NCBI GenBank assembly: GCA_046329585.1
Contig: JAXLUI010000002.1
Location: 1,886,627-1,950,626 of the forward strand
Length of the DNA stretch: 64,000 bases
Direction of reading: 5' to 3'
Source: DLKC01 sp002478885
GTDB lineage: Bacteria > Bacteroidota > Bacteroidia > Chitinophagales > Chitinophagaceae
Shown here: positions 26,318 through 35,802 of the stretch, piece by piece
How the letters are laid out: each line of letters opens with the position of its first letter
How positions within the stretch are numbered: the first letter of the stretch is position 1
Notes under the pieces: model-generated
What the model was told of the DNA's origin: nothing
The model's input: the letters and a program-made list of their open reading frames with translations, nothing else
Database searches by the model: none
Position numbers and translations under genes: made by a program

Positions 26318-28402
26318 ATGTTTTCAAAAGCTGCCATTGCCGTTGCAAGTCTTTTCCTTTTATATAACTGTGCTGTTGCGCAATATCCCAAAATGGATAA
26401 GTTGTTGTTTGGCGTTGCCTATTACGAGGAATACCTGCCTTATGACAGGCTTGATAAAGATGTGCAGATGATGAAAGATGCGGGCATTAATGTGGTGCGC
26501 ATTGCAGAATCTACGTGGAGCACCGAAGAACCACAGGATGGCGTGTTTGATTTTTCTCATATAGACCGTGTGCTTGACGCTATGAACAAAGCCGGCATAA
26601 AAGTGATCATTGGCACACCGACTTATGCCATACCAACCTGGCTTGCAAGAGAACATCCTGACGTGCTGGCGATAACCCCGAACGGGCAAAACAGGTATGG
26701 GGCCAGGCAAAATATGGATATCAGCAACAGCAATTTTCGCTTTTATGCAGAACGCATTATCCGAAAGCTGGTAGACCATGTGAAAGACCATCCCGCGGTA
26801 ATCGGTTACCAGGTTGATAATGAAACTAAACCCTACAATACTTCGGGCCCTGAGGTACAAAAATTATTTGTGCAATACATGAAAGCAAAATTTCCATCAC
26901 TTGATTCAATGAATAAAGCTTTTGGTTTTGACTACTGGAGCAACCGCATCAATAACTGGGATGACTTTCCATCCACCACGGGGACGATCAATGCAAGTCT
27001 TGCCAGTGAGTTTGCCAGGTTCCAACGTAAATTGGTGACGGACTATCTTGCCTGGCAGGCGGCGATCGTTAATGAATACAAACGCTCTGGGCAGTTCATC
27101 ACCCACAATTTTGATTTTGAGTGGCGGGGAGTTTCGTATGGCATTCAACCCGATGTAGATCATTTTGCCGCGGCCAAAGCAATAGACATTGCGGGCTGCG
27201 ATATTTATCACCCCACGCAGGATCATCTCACCGGCGCAGAAATATCTCTTGGCGGCGATATTGCCCGCTCTATGAAAGGCGGTAAAAATTATCTCGTGAT
27301 TGAAACAGAAGCACAGGGCTTTCCGCAATGGGTGCCCTATCCCGGCCAGTTGAGGTTGCAGGCTTTTGGTCATCTTGCCTCCGGCGCAAACATGCTTGAA
27401 TACTGGCATTGGCACTCGATTCATAATTCCGCAGAAACCTATTGGAAAGGCCTGCTGAGCCAGGACTTCGAACCCAACCCTACCTATAATGAAGCGAAAA
27501 CAATCGGTAAAGATTTTGCGCGATTGAGTGATGACCTGGTTAATCTAAAAAAGACAAACAGCGTGGCCATACTCTTCAGCAACGAAGCGCTCACGGGTTT
27601 TAACTCTTTTGGGTTCGGCTGGGGTGCGCCCGGCAATTACAACGATGTACTGCGGCCCATGTATGATGCGTTATACAAGATGAATATCGGATGTGATTTT
27701 GTGGACCCATCAACAAACGATATTGAAAAATACAAGCTGCTTATTGTGCCTGCACTGTATGCTGCACCCGATAGTTTGCTCGAACGGCTGAACCGTTTTG
27801 TAAAAAATGGCGGTCATATCATTTATACTTTCAAAACGGGCTTCTCCAATGAAAATGTAAAAGTGCGCAGCAGTAAACAGCCGGGAATTGTAAATGAAGC
27901 CTGTGGCATTTATTTCAGCGAGTTCACCATACCTGAGAACGTGTCTTTAAAAGACGACCCGTTTAAAGTGGGCAAAGAAAATAATGTTATTCAAACATGG
28001 ATGGAGCTTCTTACACCCACCACTGCAAAAGTGTTGGCATGGTACGACCATCCTGCATGGGGGAAATACGCGGCCATTACGGAAAACAATTATGGCAAAG
28101 GGCTCGCTACTTATATCGGCTGCATGACAAACGATGTGCTGCTGCAAAAAATAATACAGGACGCCGTTACAAAAGCAGGTTTATGGGGAACAGACCAGCA
28201 GCTTGCTTTCCCCATCATCACCAAATTTGGCGTTAACCAACGCGGTAAAACTGTTCATTACTATTTTAATTATTCCGCATCGCCCGTGCACTTCACTTAT
28301 CCTTACGGCGATGGCAATGAGTTGCTGCTGCAGGAAGCCGTGCAAAAGAACAAGCAGCTTCAGTTAGATGCATGGGGTGTAAAAATTATCGAGGAAAAAT
28401 AA
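26318..28402 (+). CDS. exported GH42 beta-galactosidase
   Basis: The 694-residue precursor has a signal peptide ending VAQ (about residue 22), then the GH42 barrel: FGVAYYEEYLP, GINVVRIAESTWSTEEP, the acid/base region GYQVDNE with E169, and the nucleophile region LVIETEAQ with E329. A trimerisation-like domain with a glutamine-amidotransferase fold follows (about 420-620) and a C-terminal beta domain. GH42 enzymes cleave terminal beta-galactosides from pectic or hemicellulosic galactan, or lactose. Export suggests action on plant oligosaccharides in the periplasm. It is transcribed away from the hypothetical/GH3/CE2 group. Confidence 0.93.
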   Translation: MFSKAAIAVASLFLLYNCAVAQYPKMDKLLFGVAYYEEYLPYDRLDKDVQMMKDAGINVVRIAESTWSTEEPQDGVFDFSHIDRVLDAMNKAGIKVIIGTPTYAIPTWLAREHPDVLAITPNGQNRYGARQNMDISNSNFRFYAERIIRKLVDHVKDHPAVIGYQVDNETKPYNTSGPEVQKLFVQYMKAKFPSLDSMNKAFGFDYWSNRINNWDDFPSTTGTINASLASEFARFQRKLVTDYLAWQAAIVNEYKRSGQFITHNFDFEWRGVSYGIQPDVDHFAAAKAIDIAGCDIYHPTQDHLTGAEISLGGDIARSMKGGKNYLVIETEAQGFPQWVPYPGQLRLQAFGHLASGANMLEYWHWHSIHNSAETYWKGLLSQDFEPNPTYNEAKTIGKDFARLSDDLVNLKKTNSVAILFSNEALTGFNSFGFGWGAPGNYNDVLRPMYDALYKMNIGCDFVDPSTNDIEKYKLLIVPALYAAPDSLLERLNRFVKNGGHIIYTFKTGFSNENVKVRSSKQPGIVNEACGIYFSEFTIPENVSLKDDPFKVGKENNVIQTWMELLTPTTAKVLAWYDHPAWGKYAAITENNYGKGLATYIGCMTNDVLLQKIIQDAVTKAGLWGTDQQLAFPIITKFGVNQRGKTVHYYFNYSASPVHFTYPYGDGNELLLQEAVQKNKQLQLDAWGVKIIEEK

Positions 28403-28409
28403 TTTGCAT

Positions 28410-28496
28410 GGGCCGGGCACGTCTTTTTATGGCAGCCCGGTAACTTCGTTGCGCCCGCCCCGGGAGAAACGATTCGGGATCGCACACTTGAACTGC
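28410..28496 (+). repeat. dispersed repeat copy 13, long form with CCCGGGAG insert
   Basis: Begins 8 bases after the GH42 stop. GTTGCG (28448-28453) and TCGCAC (28480-28485) flank CCCGG-GAGAAACGAT-TCGGG, like copy 9. Confidence 0.85.
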
Positions 28497-28548
28497 AACA
28501 CATCATGCAGCAAAAATATTTTGCTGCATTGCAGCAGCCCGGCAATTG

Positions 28549-28848
28549 TCATATTTCCATTTCGAGCAAAGCAAAACTGATAGATTTTCCATGTGTGTCC
28601 ATTGCAAGCGAAGTAGTAACGCCGCCTGATAATGCATTGCTGCACACAAAAAGCAACGATGAAATATTCGGCAGTTCATAACGCGTAACCGTGCCCTTAA
28701 CGATAGCCTGCAGATGTTCCTTCACTCTTGCTGCCGTAACTGTTGCGCACAGCATTTCATAGTTGGCTTCATCGTAAGGAATAAGGGAAAGCATCAGTGT
28801 GTTTCCCTTATCACCTGCGCGGCTATGTGCGACCTCAAACAGTTTCAT
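28549..28848 (-). CDS. AtuA-like C-terminal (ferredoxin-fold) domain protein
   Basis: This 99-residue protein begins MKLFEVAHSRAGDKGNTLMLS, the start of the small AtuA C-terminal-like domain that is either fused to or encoded next to AtuA proteins. Its start codon overlaps the stop of the AtuA gene (ATGA), so the two are translationally coupled and probably form one complex. Nothing in it resembles a biotin or CoA-binding motif. The function is unknown outside its pairing with AtuA. Confidence 0.85.
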   Translation of the reverse strand: MKLFEVAHSRAGDKGNTLMLSLIPYDEANYEMLCATVTAARVKEHLQAIVKGTVTRYELPNISSLLFVCSNALSGGVTTSLAMDTHGKSISFALLEMEI

Positions 28849-30179
28849 GATTCAAATATTTTTACCATTGGGACAATCGTCTCCCGCCCGATTAATACAG
28901 ATACGATACCAATAACCTCGTTTATATATTTTCTTGCGCCACCCCCGCCGGCAGGCCCGTTGGTGTACAAGGCTTCCACTTCTTCTCCCACCAGTGCAGC
29001 CTCTTCCGCAGATGATGCTTTGGCCGCCACGCGCAATCTTACTTCATAGGCTGAGGAGGGATGACTGAACGTTGTGTTGTGCAAAGACTGCACACCGATG
29101 AAATCTGTCCGCAGTTCTTTGAAGGCAGGCGACAATCTTTTTTGAATAATACCGGCTGCTATTTGTGCCCTTTCGTAGGCACCAGCACCTGCATAGGATA
29201 TTTCTCCTTCGCCTGTATAAAAAGCCTTATACCCGACACTCGCTTTATAGCATGCCGGCATGACCTTTCCGCCACCGCCGGAAATCTGCACTTTATTTTC
29301 AGCAATCTCCTGCAGGCATACGGTAGTAAAATCAGCTATCACATCAGGGGTAACATATTCCTGCGGGTTCATTACTTCATAAAGCAATTGTTCCTTCACC
29401 GTCATCAGATTCACCACACCTCCTGTTCCTTCTACTTTGCTGATAACGGCAGCACCGTTTGCATACATATCCGCATATGGGTGACCCAACTGATCAAGAC
29501 CCTCCACTTTCTTTTTTACGCCATCTGCAAAATAACCACCCGTAACCTGCCCTGCACACTCGAGCAAATGGCCAGTTACTGTGCCTTTACCCAGCAGGTC
29601 AAAATCATTTTTATCCCAACCGAATTCATAGATCATTGGTGCAAGAAATAAAGACGGATCTGCAACCCTTCCGGTGACAATAACATCTGCATTTTGCCGC
29701 AAAGCTTCAACGATCATGTCCGCACCAATATATGCGTTGGCCGAAACAATATTATAAGTGCTTAGCGGCAGGTTGTTCTCCAAATCGTTCATGGATGCAG
29801 CATTTAACAAAACAATTTCCAACACATCGTCTCCGGTAATGGCAGCCACCTTTATCGCGATGTTTAGCGCCCGGGCGATCGCTGCTATCTTCCTGGCTGC
29901 TTCAACCGGATTAGCAGCGCCCATATTTGTGATAAGCCTTGTTTTATTTTTCACAAGATGCGGGAGCAGGCTTGTTATTCTTCTTTCGAGCAGCGGATCG
30001 TATCCTTTTGTTTCGTCAAGTATCCTTCTTTTTTGGGCAAGTGCAATGGTGCGCTCGGCAAGGCATTCCAACACGAGATAATCGAGATCGCCTTTTTCAG
30101 CCAGCACAATAGCCGGATCCATCCTGTCGCCGGAGAATCCGGCACCGCAACCTATCCGCAAAAAGTCTTTGTGTTTCAT
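28845..30179 (-). CDS. AtuA family protein (DUF1446)
   Basis: The 444-residue protein has the AtuA/DUF1446 signature: RIGCGAGFSGDRMDPA at its start, TNMGAANPVEAARKIA near 85-100, and a later VTGRVADPSLFL and GAGAYERAQIAAG. AtuA belongs to the acyclic terpene (citronellol) catabolic cluster of Pseudomonas, but its reaction is not established and homologues occur far from terpene genes. Here no geranyl-CoA carboxylase or AtuB-H is seen. The gene lies downstream of an exported amidohydrolase and a CitMHS transporter on the same strand. Confidence 0.9.
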   Translation of the reverse strand: MKHKDFLRIGCGAGFSGDRMDPAIVLAEKGDLDYLVLECLAERTIALAQKRRILDETKGYDPLLERRITSLLPHLVKNKTRLITNMGAANPVEAARKIAAIARALNIAIKVAAITGDDVLEIVLLNAASMNDLENNLPLSTYNIVSANAYIGADMIVEALRQNADVIVTGRVADPSLFLAPMIYEFGWDKNDFDLLGKGTVTGHLLECAGQVTGGYFADGVKKKVEGLDQLGHPYADMYANGAAVISKVEGTGGVVNLMTVKEQLLYEVMNPQEYVTPDVIADFTTVCLQEIAENKVQISGGGGKVMPACYKASVGYKAFYTGEGEISYAGAGAYERAQIAAGIIQKRLSPAFKELRTDFIGVQSLHNTTFSHPSSAYEVRLRVAAKASSAEEAALVGEEVEALYTNGPAGGGGARKYINEVIGIVSVLIGRETIVPMVKIFES

Positions 30180-30279
30180 ATTTTTTATTGCTCATCAAAG
30201 AGCAGGAAGTATCGGTGAGGGATGCCGTATAAGCCCGCATTAAAAATATATTGTAAAATACTATTGCCGTTACAAAAAT

Positions 30280-31281
30280 CTATTGATACTTGCTTGCATC
30301 CAACCTGAAAAAGCGAACAGCATTATTGAAAAGAATATCGCGCTTTTGATCGAAGGAAAGATAGTTGGCATTTTCAATAACGCCGATAGAGGTCTCGAGT
30401 AATTTTGGCCATACCATCAGGTCGGTGCCATATAAAATTCGTTTGCCGAAGCCTGCCTGCACCAATCTTTTGATATAATCATTTACTTCCGCCAGCGGGT
30501 AGCTCCATATCATGCCCGCCACATCTACATAGACATATGCATTCGCGCCCATGAGCGCGATCATTTCGTCAGCCATCGGGTACCCTGCATGCATTACCCA
30601 CACTTTTAATTTAGGGTGTCGTGCCAATAGGTCTTCCAGCAGCAACGGGTTACCCATTGATGCGCGGTATTTTGGATTGGTGATATTGATAGAGCCATTG
30701 CCCCCGGTGCCCATATGGATACCAACAGGGATATTCAGCTTTTCGGCCACGGCAAAATAGGCATCCAGTGAAGTATCGCTGGGCGACATACCCTGGTATT
30801 GTGGTGCAGTTTCGCCCATCACCTTATAAAAACCGGAGGAAAGTGAATCGGTGAAAGCCATTACCGTCATCTCTGAAGATGAGCTCAAAGTAAGACTCGG
30901 AATAACCCTTCCGGGCTCAGCCGCCTTTTGCCAGCTTCTGATAACAGCCGCATCACCGCTCGCTACAATAGTCATATTCAAACGGCGCATGGTAGCCATC
31001 AGCGAGTCTTCAAATTCCTTATCGCTTTTCGCTGCTTTTAAAGGCGAAGCGCAGTCTGTGTTGATGAAAGCAGGCGGTGGCTGATTAGGGTCTCCTCCCG
31101 GCATATCGCTAAGGAACCACGGGCACATATCTGCTGCAAAAGCAGGATTCATTTTCATGGCATGCACATGCACATCTATAATCGGCAGGTGCCTTTTTGT
31201 GTTGCCTTGTGCGGAGCTGTTCAAATGCATCAGTAAAATTGAACCGATGCAGGCGACGGGTAGTAAAATCTTTCTGCTCAT
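30280..31281 (-). CDS. exported amidohydrolase-2 family enzyme
   Basis: This 333-residue protein has a signal peptide MSRKILLPVACIGSILLMHLNSSAQ and then the amidohydrolase-2 (PF04909) barrel: metal motif DVHVHAM near residue 36-42, GIHMGTG near 190, WVMHAGYP near 230 and LYGTDLMVW near 288. Substrates in the family include decarboxylated or hydrolysed cyclic and aromatic acids; none can be named here. It lies 42 bases downstream of the CitMHS gene and about 100 bases upstream of AtuA, so it is likely in the same operon. Confidence 0.88.
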   Translation of the reverse strand: MSRKILLPVACIGSILLMHLNSSAQGNTKRHLPIIDVHVHAMKMNPAFAADMCPWFLSDMPGGDPNQPPPAFINTDCASPLKAAKSDKEFEDSLMATMRRLNMTIVASGDAAVIRSWQKAAEPGRVIPSLTLSSSSEMTVMAFTDSLSSGFYKVMGETAPQYQGMSPSDTSLDAYFAVAEKLNIPVGIHMGTGGNGSINITNPKYRASMGNPLLLEDLLARHPKLKVWVMHAGYPMADEMIALMGANAYVYVDVAGMIWSYPLAEVNDYIKRLVQAGFGKRILYGTDLMVWPKLLETSIGVIENANYLSFDQKRDILFNNAVRFFRLDASKYQ

Positions 31282-31323
31282 GTGACGATCATTTATGATT
31301 GTTGTTTTATAAAAATGTGGTGG

Positions 31324-32619
31324 TTAAAGATGTATTGAACCTGTGAGCAATGCCACGATGGTCATTACAATGGTAGTACCCCATGCCCATTTAAAAATAA
31401 ATTTCTGGTGGTCGCCCAATTCCACTTCCGCCAGGCCCATCAGCAGGAAGGTGGAGGCGGTAAGTGGGCTCAACGGAAAGCCAACCGTCATTTGTCCAAG
31501 CAATGATGCGCGACCAACTTCCAACGGGTCAACGCCCAGTTGTGTACAGGTATGGCTTAATACAGGTACCACCCCATAGTAATAAGCATCCGGCGTGAAC
31601 AACAAACTTGCGGGCAGGCTCAGCACTGCGGTTATTGCCGGAATAGAGGATGCATGTTCTTTCGGAATAAGGCTTACCAGCTCATTTGCCATTGCTTCGA
31701 TCATCTTTGATTCAGTAAGAATACCCGAATACACGCCGGCAGCGAATATCATACCCGACACCAAAAAAATATTACTGCCATGCGCTTTCATTACTTTCTG
31801 CTGGTCGGGCAACTTGCTGTAGTTGATAAGCAACGCAATAATAGCCGCTGCGATAAATAACACCGGTGCCGGTACTTTACCCATAAGCAAGATGGTGATC
31901 AATGAAATCGTAAGCGCGGCATTTATCAAAATTATTTTTGGTCTTCGCAAACGCTTTTGTTCGTCGTCCAGATTTTCTGTGTGCCTGTAATCGAACTCAA
32001 TAATGCCGAGCCTTTTTCTTTCCCTTCGTCCAAAAATGTATGCAACAAATAACACCCAGGCCAATCCACCCAGCATGGCAGGAATATTCGGGTTGAACAT
32101 ATGCCCTGCATCTGTATTCAACGTTGACATTGCTCTTACACTTGTTCCCGACCACGGCACCAAATGCATCGGGCCCACGCTCAATGCAACAATACCGGCA
32201 AGCATCAGCCGGCTCATTCCAAGTCTTTTATAGATCGGCAGAAAGGTGGAAAGCACGATCATGAAAGTTGCTGTACCGTCGCCATCGAGATGAACGATCA
32301 TCGTAAGTAAAGCCGTTCCCATCATTACTTTCAGCGGGTCGCCCTTTGCCGTGCGTACGATAAATGCCACGACCGGGTCAAAAAGGCCGGCATCGAGCAT
32401 TATGGAAAAATACAACACGGCAAACATCAGCAATACGCCGGTTGGCGCTACCTGTTTTATACCCGCCAATGCCATCGTGCCTGTTTCTTTGTAATCGAAT
32501 CCGGCAATGAATGCAAACAGTACCGGCACCAATACCAGTGCAGTAATTACAGACAATCGCTTTGTGGCAATCAATACTAAAAAAACAATGATCGTTGCGA
32601 AGCCGTAAAATGCAAGCAT
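31324..32619 (-). CDS. CitMHS family citrate/organic acid:proton (or metal-citrate) symporter
   Basis: A 431-residue protein with about eleven membrane helices in the CitMHS pattern: ALAGIKQVAPTGVLLMFAVL, MIVHLDGDGTATFM, the loop LVPWSGTSVRA, and a second motif FTPDAYYYGVVPVL. The mid-chain loop with two PLS-like segments (VGFPLSPLTAST) is typical. CitMHS proteins import citrate or similar carboxylates with protons or as metal complexes. With AtuA and an exported amidohydrolase behind it, the operon may handle a carboxylic acid released outside the cytoplasm. Confidence 0.92.
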   Translation of the reverse strand: MLAFYGFATIIVFLVLIATKRLSVITALVLVPVLFAFIAGFDYKETGTMALAGIKQVAPTGVLLMFAVLYFSIMLDAGLFDPVVAFIVRTAKGDPLKVMMGTALLTMIVHLDGDGTATFMIVLSTFLPIYKRLGMSRLMLAGIVALSVGPMHLVPWSGTSVRAMSTLNTDAGHMFNPNIPAMLGGLAWVLFVAYIFGRRERKRLGIIEFDYRHTENLDDEQKRLRRPKIILINAALTISLITILLMGKVPAPVLFIAAAIIALLINYSKLPDQQKVMKAHGSNIFLVSGMIFAAGVYSGILTESKMIEAMANELVSLIPKEHASSIPAITAVLSLPASLLFTPDAYYYGVVPVLSHTCTQLGVDPLEVGRASLLGQMTVGFPLSPLTASTFLLMGLAEVELGDHQKFIFKWAWGTTIVMTIVALLTGSIHL

Positions 32620-32669
32620 AGGTTTTTAATTAAGGCAGTTGTTATTTAGTCATGAATAATTTGGGTACC

Positions 32670-32717
32670 AGCTTTATTTTTTACATGGCATCTTCGTTGC
32701 GTCGCAATCACTTCAGC
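32670..32717 (+). repeat. dispersed repeat copy 14a
   Basis: ATGGCATC at 32685-32692 and core GTTGCGTCGCA at 32696-32706. It faces copy 14b about 75 bases away, forming an inverted pair. Confidence 0.8.
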
Positions 32718-32790
32718 TGTTGAACATGATTCATCAAATATGAAACGGCAAACGTGAAATTTCCATGATTCCTGGTTGATGAACCACATT

Positions 32791-32830
32791 CAGAACGCAC
32801 AAGTGAGTGACACAACCGGCGATGCCACAT
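32791..32830 (-). repeat. dispersed repeat copy 14b, GTG/CAC variant
   Basis: ACAAGTGAGTGACACAAC and GATGCCACATG; ends 22 bases from the stop of the esterase gene and is oriented with it. Confidence 0.8.
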
Positions 32831-32851
32831 GCACTACAGTCCGTCACAAAA

Positions 32852-33886
32852 TCATTTCTCCTCAAACTTTAGATAGTCGTTGAAGAAAGGAAGCATTTCA
32901 TCGAGTACACGCCCATCTGTTGTCCATATTTTGTTGCTGTGTGTGCCGATGTACTCCTCGGCGTAATGTTCGATGCCATGATTCTCCAGTTCCTGGCTGA
33001 ACATGCCGCACTGCACAGCAAAACGCGGCGCATCATTTCGCCCCCAGTCGAGTTTGATCGCTTTTAATTGTTTGAGATTCGATGCATATTTATCTATCAT
33101 ATAAAACGGCATATTTGCGCGCCATTTTGCATATACAGCAGTGTCAACAACAAGACTATCACCGATGTAATTGAAAGGAAGATCAAAATAAAACGGAGGC
33201 TTATTCTCGTTGGGTGACCATGCTCGTGCACAGGCAGCAATTACTCTTGGATAATATGTTTTATCGAGCTCCTCTTTTGTTTTAATGGCAGCCAGTTGTT
33301 TGTATGAATCGCTATTGGGTCCAAACTCTTTTACAAATGTAAGCAGGCCCGGGCTCATGGCATAAGCACTGCTGAAGACATCGGGATACATCATCGCAAT
33401 CTTCAACACACCATAACCGCCCATGGAATGCCCGCCTATGCCACGTGCATCGCGGGTTGCAATCGTTCTGAAATTTTTGTCCATGTATTCCACCAGCTCT
33501 CTCGCTTCAAAATCGCTCCAGTTACCGGTTAGTGAAGAATTGCTGTAAAAGCTCCCGGAGAATAAAGTGTTGTTATCTGCCTGCACCAAAATGTATGGGC
33601 GGATTTTATTTTTTGCAATAGCCATGTCGAGGATAGCTTTCATGGCAGGATAAATAGAATCGTTGCCCATAAAACCATGCAGGTAATAAATAACCGGGTA
33701 GCGTTGTTTGGATCGTTCATATCCCGGCGGCAGGTAAACGGAGATCCTCCTGTCTGGATTTTCTCCTCCTTTGTTTTGCAGGTTTTGTGAATGGATGATG
33801 CGCATTACAATCGTTCCCGAACCATCCTGGCAAAAAGCCGTTTTTACTGGCACTGAGATAAGCAGCACGACGAGCAGTTTTTTCAT
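32852..33886 (-). CDS. exported CE1-like esterase
   Basis: This 344-residue precursor has a signal peptide ending AFCQ (residue 20) and a putative esterase (PF00756) fold: VYLPPGYE, YPVIYYLHG, the nucleophile elbow GGHSMGGY with S154, and a C-terminal region with the histidine in GTHSNKIW. Relatives release feruloyl or acetyl groups from plant polysaccharide or hydrolyse S-formylglutathione; export favours the former. It is divergent from the esterase-lactonase fusion gene, separated by about 158 bases. Confidence 0.88.
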   Translation of the reverse strand: MKKLLVVLLISVPVKTAFCQDGSGTIVMRIIHSQNLQNKGGENPDRRISVYLPPGYERSKQRYPVIYYLHGFMGNDSIYPAMKAILDMAIAKNKIRPYILVQADNNTLFSGSFYSNSSLTGNWSDFEARELVEYMDKNFRTIATRDARGIGGHSMGGYGVLKIAMMYPDVFSSAYAMSPGLLTFVKEFGPNSDSYKQLAAIKTKEELDKTYYPRVIAACARAWSPNENKPPFYFDLPFNYIGDSLVVDTAVYAKWRANMPFYMIDKYASNLKQLKAIKLDWGRNDAPRFAVQCGMFSQELENHGIEHYAEEYIGTHSNKIWTTDGRVLDEMLPFFNDYLKFEEK

Positions 33887-34044
33887 ATTGCGTAGAAATT
33901 ACGGTTTGTAAGATAATTAAATCGATGCAATTGCAGGCAGCCCTTTTCGCGGCAGCATACCAGCCTGCATTTAATTCAGTGCGGCAAAACGCAGGAGCAG
34001 AAACAATAAAAGTCTTTATCTTGTACCACGAGAAAACATTACTC

Positions 34045-35802
34045 ATGAGAGCATTATTACCTGCTTTGTGCCTGCTGGCACAAGTAACATTGCATGCGCA
34101 GCAACCTGCGATCGTGTATACCGTTGACTCCGCCAGTATTGAGCAGGCAGGTGTGCCAAAAGGAGAAATGATCAGGTTTGTATTTGACCAGTCAAAAATA
34201 TTCCCTGGCACCAGGCATGAGTGCTCGGTTTATGTTCCCGTACAATACAAAGCGGATAAACCCGCCTGTGTTTATGTAAACCAGGATGGCATTCAATGGA
34301 ATGCCCCCACGGTATTCGACAACCTGATCTTTCGCCAGGAAATGCCGGTTACCATAGGCGTTTTTATAACACCCGGAAAAGTGCTCGCCGACAGTGGTGC
34401 CAACGCACTTGACCGTTTCAACCGCAGTTTTGAATATGATGGATTGGGCGATGCCTATGCTCGTTTTATTCTCACGGAAGTTTTACCGCAGGTGGAACAG
34501 CTTAAGACAACAGATGGACGCGCTATTCATTTATCAAAAAACGGGAACGATCGTGCTATTGGCGGTGCAAGCAGTGGTGCTGTTTGCGCGTTTACTGCAG
34601 CATGGGAGCGCCCCGAAGCATTTTCAAGAGTATTTAGCGCGATCGGGACTTATATTGGCCTGCGTGGAGCGGACCGCTATCCAATACTTATCAGGAAATA
34701 CGAACCAAAACCTATCCGTGTTTTTTTACAGGACGGCAGCAATGATCTGAACATATATGCAGGTGATTGGTGGAAAGCCAACGAGACCATGGAGCGTGCA
34801 CTGACTTTTTCGGGATACGAAGTAAACCATGTGTGGGGTGAAGATGGACACAATGGAAAGCAAGGGACCTCCGTATTTCCTGATGCAATGCGCTGGTTGT
34901 GGAAGGATTGGCCAAAACCTATTGTCAAAGGAAGTTCAAAGAACCAGTTTTTGCGTGACCTGCTTATTCCCGGTGAAGACTGGCAACTGGTTGCTGAAGG
35001 TTATCAATTTACAGAAGGCACAGCAGCCAATGCAAGAGGTGAGGTTTATTTCCAGGACATTCCTACATCAAAAACATACAAGGTCGATGTGAATGGTCAA
35101 TTAACTGCGCTGCATATTGATGCAAAAAAAGCGAGTGGCAACTGCTTTGCCCCGGACGGCAACAGGTACACTGTTGCCGGTGGCAGTAACCAGGTATTGC
35201 GTTATGATGCCAATGAAAAAGAAACAGTGATCGCGGATAGCATTGCCGGAAATGATATCGTGGTTGCCCGTAACGGCAACATATATGTTACTGTTCCTGA
35301 CGGCACCACCAAACCCAGCAAATTGTATCTCATACGGCCGACTGGTGAAAAGATAGTCGTTGATGAAGGTTTAAAGTTTGCCAATGGCGTTACCCTTTCG
35401 CCTGATCAAACACAGTTGTATGTAACAGAGTCAGCCTCGCATTGGGTGTGGATCTACAAAATAAAAGCTGATGGAACGCTTACATTTAAACAACACTATG
35501 GTTGGCTGCACGAATTCGACACAGACGAAAATGCCTGGAGCGACGGGCTTAAATGCGATACGGCCGGAAGAGTGTTCGTGGCTTCAAGGATGGGCATTCA
35601 AATAATGGATCAACTGGGAAGGGTAAATGCCATATTGCCGTTACCTCTTTCTAATTTCAGTGCTTCCAATGTTTGTTTTGGCGGGCCTGATTTTAATATC
35701 CTCTATGTGACCTATGGCGACAAAGTATACCGAAGAAAATTAAACACCCGGGCTGCCAATAGTTTTGATCCGCCGGTTAAACCTGCTTCCCCAAAATTGT
35801 GA
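34045..35802 (+). CDS. esterase / SMP-30 (gluconolactonase-like) fusion protein
   Basis: ATG 34045 gives a 585-residue precursor with signal peptide MRALLPALCLLAQVTLHAQ. Residues about 30-290 form a CE1-like esterase: CSVYVPVQYKADKPACVYVNQDG, the elbow GGASSGAV with S176, and H269 in EDGHNGKQG. Residues about 305-575 form an SMP-30/gluconolactonase propeller: EGYQFTEGTAANARGEVYFQD, NCFAPDGNRYTVAGG, VPDGTTKPS and ANGVTLSPDQTQLYVTES. The fusion suggests that de-esterification and lactone hydrolysis of sugar acids act in series. An in-frame ATG at 33925 would precede the signal and is rejected. Confidence 0.9.
   Translation: MRALLPALCLLAQVTLHAQQPAIVYTVDSASIEQAGVPKGEMIRFVFDQSKIFPGTRHECSVYVPVQYKADKPACVYVNQDGIQWNAPTVFDNLIFRQEMPVTIGVFITPGKVLADSGANALDRFNRSFEYDGLGDAYARFILTEVLPQVEQLKTTDGRAIHLSKNGNDRAIGGASSGAVCAFTAAWERPEAFSRVFSAIGTYIGLRGADRYPILIRKYEPKPIRVFLQDGSNDLNIYAGDWWKANETMERALTFSGYEVNHVWGEDGHNGKQGTSVFPDAMRWLWKDWPKPIVKGSSKNQFLRDLLIPGEDWQLVAEGYQFTEGTAANARGEVYFQDIPTSKTYKVDVNGQLTALHIDAKKASGNCFAPDGNRYTVAGGSNQVLRYDANEKETVIADSIAGNDIVVARNGNIYVTVPDGTTKPSKLYLIRPTGEKIVVDEGLKFANGVTLSPDQTQLYVTESASHWVWIYKIKADGTLTFKQHYGWLHEFDTDENAWSDGLKCDTAGRVFVASRMGIQIMDQLGRVNAILPLPLSNFSASNVCFGGPDFNILYVTYGDKVYRRKLNTRAANSFDPPVKPASPKL

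Noticed and set aside
29061..29651. 196-codon frame antisense to AtuA
   Set aside because: AtuA motifs continue on the opposite strand and the frame has no recognisable domain.
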